From the NCBI GenBank assembly GCA_965261795.1, contig OZ253476.1, forward strand, positions 1,116,001 through 1,180,000: a stretch of 64,000 nucleotides of DNA. Direction: 5' to 3'. Source of the stretch: CBDCFV01 sp965261795 (lineage in GTDB: Bacteria > Chloroflexota > Dehalococcoidia > Lucifugimonadales > UBA3495). The notes beneath the pieces were generated by a model. The model worked only from the letters and a program-made list of their open reading frames with translations, ran no database searches and was not told the DNA's origin. Numbering within the stretch: position 1 is the stretch's first letter; each line of letters starts with the position of its first letter. Positions 32,509-40,955 of this stretch are shown here, piece by piece. The translations under genes and the position numbers were made by a program.

Positions 32509-32817
32509 ATGGAGCAACGAGTACAACGGTCCGTGTTCTGGTATGAGATGCCCGGTCACTTGCGCATCAAACTGGAGCCTGGTGAAGTCAGGATAAGCCC
32601 CATGGGGCATGATGCAATTATTGAAAAGAAGCTAAACAGCAAAACACTCAAAGCGCTAGTTCCAACCCATACCTTGGGCGAAAACTATGGCTGGGTTCCC
32701 GCCGATTATGCTGGTAAGAACGGTGAGAACGCCATTCTTTACCTGCCAACCAGCAACGAAGGGAGGCCAACTTGGGTAATCCCCGAAAGTGAACTTGAAT
32801 CCATGCTAATGGAATAA
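32509..32817 (+). CDS. Hypothetical small protein preceding dcd
   Basis: 102 residues with a clear GGAGG at 32499 before the ATG. The sequence 'VFWYEMPGHLRIKLEPGEVRIS' and 'ILYLPTSNEGRPTWVIPESELESML' looks like a compact beta protein; I recognise no family. It precedes dcd by 45 bases in the same direction and both lie between the two halves of the protease gene, so it probably arrived with dcd. Confidence 0.6.
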   Translation: MEQRVQRSVFWYEMPGHLRIKLEPGEVRISPMGHDAIIEKKLNSKTLKALVPTHTLGENYGWVPADYAGKNGENAILYLPTSNEGRPTWVIPESELESMLME

Positions 32818-32862
32818 TCCAAGGAAAGTTGACTTCGCCGCGGCGCCGGAAGGTGGCTACCA

Positions 32863-33432
32863 TTGCTTTTGTCAGATAGAGAACTTCGGTTAGCGATACA
32901 AAGCGGCGACCTCCTGATCGACCCGCCGCCCCCTTACGACAGCGAACGATGGCAGGCCGCATCAATTGACCTCCAATTGGACTCGACGATATGGGTTCAG
33001 AGAGATAACACCAGTAATAACGTTACGATCGCTAACGTAGAGGACTTAGACATCGACCAATACCTCATCAAATATACAGATGAGGTTAACATCGCAGCCA
33101 CCGGTGGCTTTATCCTCGTACCCGGCGCCTTTGTAATAGGCCGGACTCTGCAGACGGTCGGCCTAAGCAATTTTCTATCCGGCAGAGTCGAGGGTAGAAG
33201 CCGCCTGGCCCGATTGGGAATCGGAATCCACGTTACCGCACCGAAAATAGACCCCGGTTACAAGAATCAGATCACGCTTGAGATATTCCACGTGGGAAAA
33301 ACCAAAGTCCTGATCCCAGTCCACATGACGATATGTACCCTGCTCGTCGAGCGATTGGGTTACCCTGCTGGGCAGAGGTACCAAGGCATATTCCAAGGAC
33401 CAAGCGTAGAACACCAGTCGGGTGATACCTAA
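32863..33432 (+). CDS. dcd: dCTP deaminase / dUTPase-superfamily protein
   Basis: The 189-residue protein has Dcd-family motifs: 'MLLSDRELRLAIQSGDLLIDP', 'QAASIDLQLDSTIWV', 'FILVPGAFVIGRTLQTV', 'GRVEGRSRLARLGIGIHVTAPKIDPGYKNQITLEIFHVGK' with the catalytic Glu, and 'AGQRYQGIFQGP' near the C-terminus. Dcd converts dCTP to dUTP (some homologues continue to dUMP) for thymidylate synthesis; some deaminase relatives deplete nucleotides in phage defence. The start is TTG 32863, with GGAAGGTGG upstream. It overlaps the resumed protease fragment by a few bases. Confidence 0.85.
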   Translation: MLLSDRELRLAIQSGDLLIDPPPPYDSERWQAASIDLQLDSTIWVQRDNTSNNVTIANVEDLDIDQYLIKYTDEVNIAATGGFILVPGAFVIGRTLQTVGLSNFLSGRVEGRSRLARLGIGIHVTAPKIDPGYKNQITLEIFHVGKTKVLIPVHMTICTLLVERLGYPAGQRYQGIFQGPSVEHQSGDT

Positions 33433-33607
33433 CAGCGGGGCCGTTTTGGCAATTCGGCAATGTTACCCGGAGGAAGGCCCATTTCCTGCAGCGCCCTTGC
33501 GTGATGGAGGCATCATCGCCTTGATAGGAGTTGACACGCTGGCCAACGGCAGGCTGGTTTTTGACGGGCAAGCCGGGGAGTTTACGCTGTTCCTGGAGGA
33601 TAGGTAA
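33422..33607 (+). pseudogene. C-terminal part of the retropepsin-like protease
   Basis: This reads '...IPNSGAVLAIRQCYPEEGPFPAAPLRDGGIIALIGVDTLANGRLVFDGQAGEFTLFLEDR'. 'ALIGVDTLANGRLVFDG' is the typical final hydrophobic-Gly-Asp segment of retropepsin-like proteins. It lacks its own catalytic motif and completes the fragment at 32181-32385. Confidence 0.6.
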
Positions 33608-33629
33608 GGCGGGGCTGCCGCGCGAAAAG

Positions 33630-34274
33630 TCAGGCCGCGCGGGCTTGAGGGGCCAAGGCTACCACGCGCATGTCGTCCGGTAGATTGGATGCCGTCACCG
33701 ACAAGGCGCGCTGGGGCTGGACTTCGCTCAATCCCATGCGCCGCAGAAATACGTCCAGACCCTGTAACTCGACATCCACTCCGGAGATGCTGTGGTGCAT
33801 GGGTATGACGATCTTCGGGGCGATGTCCTGCATCGTTTGGAACACTTGGTCCACGTTCATGGTGCAACCCCCGCCGGTGGGCGCCAGGAGCACGTCGACC
33901 GGAGACAGGTCGTCGATTTGCGCGGGAGTTGGCGGCACGGCGATGTCGCCCAAGTGACAGATGCTGACCCCGTCCAACTCGACCGTAAAGGCCACGTTGC
34001 GGCGCTCCCGCTCCACGCCCGGCGGCAACGGCATCATCACCCCGCGCACCGATATGCTGCGGTACTCGTACTCGCCGGCGGCTTTGAACACGCGGGGCTC
34101 GCCGTTGACCTCTTCCCAGTTGCAATGGTTGGGGTGGCTGTTGCTGACGGTGACCACCATGGCTGGGCGCGGGTCGGGCCTCAAGCCCAATGACCGGGGG
34201 AAGGGGTCGGTCACCACGACAGTGTCGTCGGACCTGAGACGAAAGCAGGAGTGGCCCAACCAGAGTATTTCCAT
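33630..34274 (-). CDS. UlaG-type metallo-beta-lactamase-fold protein with altered metal motif
   Basis: ATG 34274 (AGGAA seven bases upstream) gives 214 residues. 'MEILWLGHSCFRLRSDDTVVVTDPF' is the start of the UlaG/COG2220 MBL branch; later come 'HLGDIAVPPTPAQIDDL', 'LLAPTGGGCTMNVDQ' and 'KIVIPMHHSIS'. The metal motif normally HxHxDH reads N-S-H-P-N-H ('VSNSHPNHCNW'), so one His and the Asp are Asn. It may bind metal poorly or use a different site. It is convergent with the protease remnant and divergent from polX. Confidence 0.82.
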   Translation of the reverse strand: MEILWLGHSCFRLRSDDTVVVTDPFPRSLGLRPDPRPAMVVTVSNSHPNHCNWEEVNGEPRVFKAAGEYEYRSISVRGVMMPLPPGVERERRNVAFTVELDGVSICHLGDIAVPPTPAQIDDLSPVDVLLAPTGGGCTMNVDQVFQTMQDIAPKIVIPMHHSISGVDVELQGLDVFLRRMGLSEVQPQRALSVTASNLPDDMRVVALAPQARAA

Positions 34275-34427
34275 TAACGCATTCCTCGTCCACACGCGCC
34301 GTAACCCAGTCTTGAGGCCCGGGTATCTTAAGTGATGATAGTAGTATAATTATTGCGGGAATCTCCGGTCAATCTTTGGCGATTTCATAGACGCCCTGAA
34401 TGGGTGCGGCTTGTTCAGTGAATCATA

Positions 34428-36209
34428 ATGCCGGTCAGTAACGAAGAAGCAGCCCAACTGTTCGAGAACATGGCGGTCCTCCTGGAATTGCAAGGGGACT
34501 CCATATTCAAGATACGCGCCTACCAGCGGGCGGCGCGCACCATTGAGAACCTGTCCTTCTCGCTGGCGCAAGCTGTGGACGACGAGGTGGACCTGAAGGC
34601 CATTCCGGGCGTCGGCAAGGCCATCAGCGACAAGGTGCGGGAACTGCACCGGACGGGTACGGTTGCCGCCTACGAAAAGCTGCGGGCTGAGGTGCCGGAC
34701 GGTGTCCTGGACTTGATGGCCATCCCCGGCGTCGGCCCCAAGACGGCGGCGCTGGTCTCCAGGGAACTGGGCGTCACCAACGTCGCGGAGTTGGAGGCGG
34801 CCATCCGGGACGGCCGCTTCGCATCCCTGCCGCGGATGGGTAAGAAAGCCGCAGAAGCGTTGCTGCGCCACATCCAGTCACAGGCCAACCGGGACAAGCG
34901 GACTCCCATAGGCCAAGCTTTGGCGCTGGCCGAGGAGATTGGGGCCGCGCTGCAAGAGAGGTGCGGCGGGATCGCGCATCTGGTGGCGGCGGGCAGCCTG
35001 CGCCGGTGGGAAGAGACCATCGGCGACGTGGACCTGATATGCGTATCGGACAACCCGGAGAGCATTGGCTCGGCGCTGACCTCGTTGCCGCAGGTGCGGG
35101 AGACGCTGGTGCACGGCCCCAGCAAGACCAGCGTGGTGGTTGACCCGGGCATACAGGTGGACCTGCGGGCCGGCGAGTCAGACGCCTTGGGTGCGATGCT
35201 CCAGTACTTCACCGGCAGCCAGCAGCACAATCTGCGCCTGCGGGACTACGCCAACCATCTGGGGTTCTCGCTGAACGAGTACGGCATCACCGACCTGAAG
35301 ACGGGGATAGTGGAGAGGTTCGCCACCGAGGACGAATTTTACGGCAGGCTCGGCCTTCCATACATCCCGCCGGAACTGCGGCTGGGTCTTTGGGAGTTGG
35401 AGGCGGCGCGGGAAGGACGGCTGCCCCGCTTGGTGGAAGCGGGCGACCTGAGGGGCGACCTGCATCTCCACAGCGACTGGAGCGACGGCGAGGACCCGAT
35501 AGAAGTAATGGTCCAAGCGGCGGTTGACCAAGGCTACGAGTACATGGCTCTGACGGACCACTCATCCGGGTTGGGCATCGCCAACGGCCTTTCCAATGAA
35601 CGGATTTGCCAGCAGATAGACCTGCTGAAGTCGCTGCAAGACCGGTACCCCATCACAATCCTTTGCGGCTCCGAGGTCGACATCCGGGCAGACGGAAGCC
35701 TGGACTACCCCGACGAAATACTGGAACGGCTGGACGTGGTGGTGGCCTCGGTCCACTCGGCCATGGGGCAGGACAGCAACACCATGACCAAGCGTATCAT
35801 CAAGGTGATGCAGCATCCGTCGGTAACGATCATCGGCCACTTGTCCACCCGGCTGCTGGGCCACCGCGACCCGGTGCAGTTCGACTTGGAAGAGGTTTTG
35901 CAAGCCGCCCGGGAGACCGGCACAGCCTTGGAGATAAACGCCGCGCCGGAACGCTTGGACTTGAAGGACACCCATGCCTACCGGGCGCGGGAGATTGGCG
36001 TTCCGCTGGTGATCAACACCGATTCCCACCACCGCTCCAACATGGCAAACCGGCGCTTCGGCGTGTCGGTTGCCCGGCGGGCGTGGTGCGAGTCGCGGCA
36101 TATAGTCAATACATGGCCGCGAGAGCAGTTTCTCCGGTTCCTTAACACGCCCAAATCTCACCGCACAGCGGTGTTGGACGAGACCTTGCTCACGATGGAC
36201 CGGCCATGA
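34428..36209 (+). CDS. polX: DNA polymerase X family protein with PHP domain (PolX)
   Basis: At 593 residues this is the typical length of bacterial PolX. An N-terminal 8-kDa-like domain with helix-hairpin-helices ('IPGVGKAISDKV', 'IPGVGPKTAALV') is followed by a polymerase palm with 'WEETIGDVDLICVSD' and later 'VDLRAGESDA'. A C-terminal PHP phosphoesterase domain has 'GDLHLHSDWSDG', 'MALTDHSSGL', 'GSEVDI' and 'INTDSHH'. Bacterial PolX fills short gaps and has a 3'-5' exonuclease from the PHP domain, acting in base excision repair. The end overlaps the next start (ATGA). Confidence 0.95.
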   Translation: MPVSNEEAAQLFENMAVLLELQGDSIFKIRAYQRAARTIENLSFSLAQAVDDEVDLKAIPGVGKAISDKVRELHRTGTVAAYEKLRAEVPDGVLDLMAIPGVGPKTAALVSRELGVTNVAELEAAIRDGRFASLPRMGKKAAEALLRHIQSQANRDKRTPIGQALALAEEIGAALQERCGGIAHLVAAGSLRRWEETIGDVDLICVSDNPESIGSALTSLPQVRETLVHGPSKTSVVVDPGIQVDLRAGESDALGAMLQYFTGSQQHNLRLRDYANHLGFSLNEYGITDLKTGIVERFATEDEFYGRLGLPYIPPELRLGLWELEAAREGRLPRLVEAGDLRGDLHLHSDWSDGEDPIEVMVQAAVDQGYEYMALTDHSSGLGIANGLSNERICQQIDLLKSLQDRYPITILCGSEVDIRADGSLDYPDEILERLDVVVASVHSAMGQDSNTMTKRIIKVMQHPSVTIIGHLSTRLLGHRDPVQFDLEEVLQAARETGTALEINAAPERLDLKDTHAYRAREIGVPLVINTDSHHRSNMANRRFGVSVARRAWCESRHIVNTWPREQFLRFLNTPKSHRTAVLDETLLTMDRP

Positions 36210-36919
36210 CCGGAGCGCACGAAGTCACCCAAGCAGTGGCTGTCGCCGAGGATGGACAGTTGGAGCAGGTGCCGGAAGCGTTGCTGCACCTCAGAGCGGC
36301 GGTGCGGGCGGGCGTCCCATGGCACCAAGCCCTGCTTCAAGCGGTTGGCCTCTGGACCGCTCCCGAAGAGGTCTACGAAGACCGCACCTACCTCTACCTG
36401 ATCCAAGGAGAGGCTTTCGACTGGCTGGTCCTGGCGGAACGGCTCTGTGTCGAATTGGACGGGTACATACCCGCCGAAGACCGGGAGTTGCTGCTGTTTC
36501 AAGGCAAGCTGCCCGTGGAAGTGACGCCGGAGAACTTTAAGGAACTGCTGGGGGCAAACAAGTACAGCAGCTACTTGAACTACTGCTACGGCATAGTTGT
36601 CGAGGAGGCGTTGCAACTGGCGGTAGAAGAGGAAGTCCGCAAGAGACACCGGGCGCGGGGGTATTCGGACAGCGAGGACTTTGTGGAGGAGGCGTTCACC
36701 CTCCTGTACGGCGACACCAGAACGGCCCTGCTGGACCAGTTCCGCAAGAAGGAACTCCTGCACCGCCGCCGCCGCCTGACCCTTGCCAACGTGAAGCAAT
36801 TCACCTACTGGCTGTTCAAGCTCCGCGTCAACATGTGGGACCCGGCGCGGGTTGCCAGCGACACCCGCAAGGGCCTGCGACGCCTGAGGTCGCTGGAGCC
36901 TGAGCGGGCCGATTTTTGA
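36206..36919 (+). CDS. Conserved-looking hypothetical protein coupled to polX
   Basis: 237 residues, soluble, mostly helical: 'LHLRAAVRAGVPWHQALLQAVGLWTAPEEVYEDRTYLYLIQGEAFDWLVLAERLC' and 'YLNYCYGIVVEEALQLAVEEEVRKRHRARGYSDSEDFVEEAFTLLYGDTRTALLDQFRKKELLHRRRR'. I recognise no domain. Its ATG overlaps the polX stop by ATGA, so translation is coupled. The next gene is rpsA, 52 bases downstream, after a tandem duplication of CCCTGGATATTGA. A DNA-related role is guessed from position only. Confidence 0.6.
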   Translation: MTGAHEVTQAVAVAEDGQLEQVPEALLHLRAAVRAGVPWHQALLQAVGLWTAPEEVYEDRTYLYLIQGEAFDWLVLAERLCVELDGYIPAEDRELLLFQGKLPVEVTPENFKELLGANKYSSYLNYCYGIVVEEALQLAVEEEVRKRHRARGYSDSEDFVEEAFTLLYGDTRTALLDQFRKKELLHRRRRLTLANVKQFTYWLFKLRVNMWDPARVASDTRKGLRRLRSLEPERADF

Positions 36920-36971
36920 CCCGACCCCTGGATATTGACCCGATCCCTGGATATTGAAGAGAGGAAAGCTT

Positions 36972-38036
36972 TTGCAGGCATACGACGCAGAAGGTCAGTT
37001 GTCGCCCCGCAGGTATCAGCCGGGCGAGGTGGTCACAGGTGAAGTGGTAAGGGTCGACGAGGACGGCATCGTCGTCGGTGTGGGGTTGAAAACGGAAGGC
37101 ATCATACCCCTCCACGAGATGAGGCTTCTGGGCCAGGAAGAGCAGACTCGGTTACAGCCCGGCGACCCGATTGACGTGACCATTCTCGGTGGACGTGGCC
37201 CCGGCGAGATGCCCATGCTTTCATTCGACCAAGCTCGATTGGAGCAGAGTTGGGCTGAATTGCAGGAAAAGCTGAGCGATGGAACGACGGTAACGGCGCG
37301 GATAGTAGAGCAAAACCGCGGCGGGTTGGTGGCGGACTGTCTGGGAATCCGCGGGTTTATACCGTTCTCACACTTAGCGCCCACACCCGGCGTAGACAGG
37401 GATGAGGGGCTGGCAGCCCGAATCCGTCAAGAGTCGGAGTTTAACGTCCTGGAAATAGAACGGGACCAAGGCCGGCTGGTACTGACCGAGCGGGCCATCT
37501 GGCAAAAGCTCCAGTCCCAAGCCCAGGAGAGGTTCATCGACCAGTTGGAAGAAGGCTCCTTGGTAGATGGCAAAGTAACGTCCATCCGCGACTTTGGCGC
37601 GTTCGTCAACATCGGAGAAGTGGAGGGTCTTATTCCCATCTCCGAACTGTCCTGGCGCATGGTCAAGACCCCGGACGAAGTCGTTTCCGTCGGGCAGCCG
37701 GTACAGGTGCAGGTGTTGCGGGTGGACCGGAGCAACCGCCGCATCAGTTTGAGCCTGAAACGCACCCAGCCGGAGCCTTGGGAAACGGTGGGCGAGCGGT
37801 ACAAGGTGGGCCAGATCACGGGAGGCACGGTGACCAACCTGATGCCGTTTGGGGCTTTCGTAAAGCTGGAAGACGGCATCGAAGGGCTGGTGCACATTTC
37901 CGAGTTGTCCCAGCGCCGGGTCAATAACCCCAAAGAATGCGTCTACCAAGGGCAGAACATCCAAGTCTTGATTTTGAGCATCGACACCCAGACGCGCCGG
38001 ATTGGCCTCAGCTATAAGCAGGCCTTCGGGCTTTAA
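36972..38036 (+). CDS. rpsA: 30S ribosomal protein S1-type protein (four S1 domains)
   Basis: About 354 residues with four S1 RNA-binding motifs: 'GEVVTGEVVRVDEDGIVVGVGLKTEGIIPLHEM', 'TVTARIVEQNRGGLVADCLGIRGFIPFSHL', 'LVDGKVTSIRDFGAFVNIGEVEGLIPISELS' and 'ITGGTVTNLMPFGAFVKLEDGIEGLVHISELS'. That is shorter than the six-domain E. coli S1 and typical of Gram-positive/Chloroflexota forms that bind mRNA at initiation. TTG 36972 is favoured because GAGAGGA lies 6-12 bases upstream; TTG 36954 is an alternative that lacks a site. Confidence 0.9.
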   Translation: MQAYDAEGQLSPRRYQPGEVVTGEVVRVDEDGIVVGVGLKTEGIIPLHEMRLLGQEEQTRLQPGDPIDVTILGGRGPGEMPMLSFDQARLEQSWAELQEKLSDGTTVTARIVEQNRGGLVADCLGIRGFIPFSHLAPTPGVDRDEGLAARIRQESEFNVLEIERDQGRLVLTERAIWQKLQSQAQERFIDQLEEGSLVDGKVTSIRDFGAFVNIGEVEGLIPISELSWRMVKTPDEVVSVGQPVQVQVLRVDRSNRRISLSLKRTQPEPWETVGERYKVGQITGGTVTNLMPFGAFVKLEDGIEGLVHISELSQRRVNNPKECVYQGQNIQVLILSIDTQTRRIGLSYKQAFGL

Positions 38037-38053
38037 TGACCGGCACTACTAAG

Positions 38054-38169
38054 TGACTATCTCAAGACTTGGCGCACTACCCAACCCGTCATTCTCGCGC
38101 AGGCGGGAATCCATAGGCTTCGACCAAGAGCTATGGGATGTCATCGGGGACAGTTGATTTTGAGATAGT
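38054..38169. repeat. MITE-like element with ACTATCTCAA termini
   Basis: ACTATCTCAA (38056-38065) and TTGAGATAGT (38160-38169) are inverted termini around 94 bases that include a GTCATTCTCGCGCAGGCGGG palindrome. A partial relative with the same left end (ACTATCTCAA..CGGCGCACTACCC..CGTCATT) lies at 53767-53804. Confidence 0.6.
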
Positions 38170-38190
38170 TTATAAGGACAGAACCTAGTT

Positions 38191-40908
38191 ATGGCAATTG
38201 ATTCGTCTCACGATATGCCCAGGGCCTATAACGCCGCCGATGTGGAGCGGCGCATTTATGAGACTTGGCTGGCCGAGGGCTACTTTGCCGCAGACCGAGA
38301 CCCAGGAGGGAAAACTCCCTTTACTATCATCATGCCGCCGCCCAACGTGACCGGCGAGTTGCACTTGGGCCACGCCTTGGAGAAGGCGCTGGAAGACGCT
38401 TTGGTACGGTGGCGGCGCATGTCCGGAGTGCCTACCTTGTGGCTTCCCGGCACCGACCACGCCGGCATCGCTACCCAGTGGGTCGTGGAGCAGCAGTTGG
38501 CGGCCCAAGGCCAAAGCCGTCACGACCTGGGCCGGGAAAAGTTCCTGGAGTTGGTCTGGCAGCACGTTGAAAGGTCCGGCGGCATTATCCACGAGCAAAG
38601 CCGGCGCTTGGGTATATCCGCCGATTGGGGCCGCCACAAATTCACCCTTGACCCGGGCCCGGCCAAAGCGGTCCGCACAACTTTCGTCAACCTGTACAAC
38701 AAGGGCCTCATCTACCGCCACGAACGTATCATCAACTGGTGTCCCCGGTGCGCCACCGCCCTCTCCGACTTGGAGGTGGACTACCAAGAGCAACCGGGAC
38801 GCCTGTATTATATTCGCTACCCGCTGGAGGACCCTTCTTCCGTTCCTGATGGAACACCAAAACATATCACAGTAGCCACCACGAGGCCCGAGACTATACT
38901 GGGCGACACCGGGGTGGCCGTCCACGGAGACGACCCTCGTTACCGGGACCTGGTAGGCAAATGGGTCTCCCTGCCCCTGACTGACCGCATCATTCCCATA
39001 GTTGCCGACGGGGCCATTACGCCGGAGTTCGGCACCGGCGCGCTGAAAGTCACGCCCGGCCACGACATGCTGGACTTTGAAATAGGCGAGCGTCACCAAC
39101 TGGAAATCGTCACCGTCGTCGGCTTCGATGGCAACTTGACCGAGGCCGCCGGCAAGTACGCTGGCAAAGAGCGGTTCCAAGCGCGCGATGAAGTAGCGGC
39201 CGAGTTGGAAAGCTTGGGGTTGTTGGAAAAGACCGAAGAGTACCAGCACTCGGTGGGACGCTGCCAGCGATGCAGTTCGGTGGTCGAGCCGCTGGTAACC
39301 CAGCAGTGGTTCGTCAACGTGGGGTCCCATGATCAGCCCGGCTCTATCGCCGGTAAGGCCCACGCCGCGGTGGTGGAAGGGCGCATCAAGATGGTGCCGG
39401 AGCGCTTCACCCGAGTGTACCTCAACTGGCTGGAGAACATCCGCGACTGGTGCATCAGCCGCCAGCTATGGTGGGGACACCGTATTCCTGTGTGGTACTG
39501 CGACGACTGCGGCCACCAGACCGCCGCCGTGGAAGACCCGGACGAGTGCGGCAGTTGCCGGTCGCAGAATCTACAGCAAGACAACGACGTGCTGGACACT
39601 TGGTTCAGTTCCGGGCTGTGGCCCCACTCCACGCTGGGTTGGCCCGACGACTCCGACGACTTCAAGTATTTCTACCCCACCTCGGTCCTGGAAACGGGTT
39701 ACGACATCCTGTTTTTCTGGGTCGCCAGAATGATCATGTTGGGGATAGAAAACACCGGCGAAGTTCCCTTCAGAACAGTGTTTCTCCACGGCATGGTCCG
39801 GGACGCTTCCGGGGCCAAGATGAGCAAGACCCGCGGCAACACCATGGACCCCTTGGAGTTGGCGGACCGATACGGCACCGACGCGCTGCGTTTCGCCCTG
39901 ACCACCGGCACAGCCCCCGGTGGCGACATCCGCTTGGGAGAGTCCCGGCTGGAGTCGGCCCGGAATTTCGCCAATAAAGTGTGGAACGCTGCGCGGTTCG
40001 TCATCACGGGCCTTCGGGGAGCGGATAATCTGGACGGCTGGTTCGAGGGAAGGGTCTCCTCCCATCGTGAGGACCTGTGGATTACTGGCCGCTTGGACCG
40101 AACAACCAACGAAGTCAATCGCTCATTGGAGAGTTTCGAACTTGGCGAGGCCCAACAGAAGCTCTACGACTTTATCTGGAACGACTTCTGCGACTGGTAC
40201 ATTGAAATGGCCAAGATACGGCTGCGTTCGGGCTCCGAGCCGTCGCCGCTGCCCACGCTGGCCCACGTCCTGGAGCGCACCCTGCGCCTGCTCCACCCGT
40301 TCATGCCCTTCATTACCGAGGAAATATGGCAGAACCTCCTGGAGCAACTACCGCAGGAAGGAGACCTGCCCGCCTCGATCATGGTGGCCCCTTATCCCCA
40401 AGCCGACGCGGCTCCTCAGGACACCCAGGCCGAAGAGGAGATATCCTTGGTGATGCAGGCGATTCGGGCGGTGCGCAACACCCGGGCCCAACTGCGGATT
40501 CCCGCCAACGAGCAATTGGAGGCAATCGTGGAGGCCAACGGCTTCCAAAAGGCCATAGAAGAGGAAGCCGAGGTAATCCGCTCGCTGTCCCGGATAAACC
40601 CGCTCAGGGTTACCTCCGGCGGCGCTGAAACGGGTGATCAGCCCAAGGGAATTACCTTGGTCGTTAATCCCTTGGTGGTACGGCTGCCTCTCGAAGGGGT
40701 TGTGGACTTGGAGGAAGAGACCCAACGGCTGCGCAAAGAGTTGGACGACTGCCAAAAGAACCTGACCAGGGTTTCGGCCCTGGTCTCCAACCCGGCTTTC
40801 CGCGCCAAAGCAAAGCCGGAAGTAGTTGAAAACGAAGAGGAACGCCTCAAGTCCTTGGAGGAACGCCGGCAGCGTCTGAATGAAATTCTGGCGCAGTTGG
40901 AAGGATAG
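38191..40908 (+). CDS. valS: Valine-tRNA ligase
   Basis: A 905-residue class I synthetase: HIGH-type motif 'PPPNVTGELHLGHAL', the editing (CP1) domain with 'TTRPETILGDTGVAVH' and 'GTGALKVTPGHDMLDFEIG', zinc-like cysteines 'CPRCATALSDLEVDY', the KMSKS loop 'GAKMSKTRGNTMDPLEL', and a C-terminal coiled-coil arm 'EEETQRLRKELDDCQKNLTRVSALVSNPAFRAKAKPEVVENEEERLKSLEERRQRLNEIL'. This is complete and typical. It charges tRNA-Val. A MITE-like repeat lies just upstream, so its promoter may be in that 154-base gap. Confidence 0.97.
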   Translation: MAIDSSHDMPRAYNAADVERRIYETWLAEGYFAADRDPGGKTPFTIIMPPPNVTGELHLGHALEKALEDALVRWRRMSGVPTLWLPGTDHAGIATQWVVEQQLAAQGQSRHDLGREKFLELVWQHVERSGGIIHEQSRRLGISADWGRHKFTLDPGPAKAVRTTFVNLYNKGLIYRHERIINWCPRCATALSDLEVDYQEQPGRLYYIRYPLEDPSSVPDGTPKHITVATTRPETILGDTGVAVHGDDPRYRDLVGKWVSLPLTDRIIPIVADGAITPEFGTGALKVTPGHDMLDFEIGERHQLEIVTVVGFDGNLTEAAGKYAGKERFQARDEVAAELESLGLLEKTEEYQHSVGRCQRCSSVVEPLVTQQWFVNVGSHDQPGSIAGKAHAAVVEGRIKMVPERFTRVYLNWLENIRDWCISRQLWWGHRIPVWYCDDCGHQTAAVEDPDECGSCRSQNLQQDNDVLDTWFSSGLWPHSTLGWPDDSDDFKYFYPTSVLETGYDILFFWVARMIMLGIENTGEVPFRTVFLHGMVRDASGAKMSKTRGNTMDPLELADRYGTDALRFALTTGTAPGGDIRLGESRLESARNFANKVWNAARFVITGLRGADNLDGWFEGRVSSHREDLWITGRLDRTTNEVNRSLESFELGEAQQKLYDFIWNDFCDWYIEMAKIRLRSGSEPSPLPTLAHVLERTLRLLHPFMPFITEEIWQNLLEQLPQEGDLPASIMVAPYPQADAAPQDTQAEEEISLVMQAIRAVRNTRAQLRIPANEQLEAIVEANGFQKAIEEEAEVIRSLSRINPLRVTSGGAETGDQPKGITLVVNPLVVRLPLEGVVDLEEETQRLRKELDDCQKNLTRVSALVSNPAFRAKAKPEVVENEEERLKSLEERRQRLNEILAQLEG

Positions 40909-40955
40909 TCTAAGGATAGTCTAAGGATAGTCTAGCGATAGTTTGGGGAGAGTCT

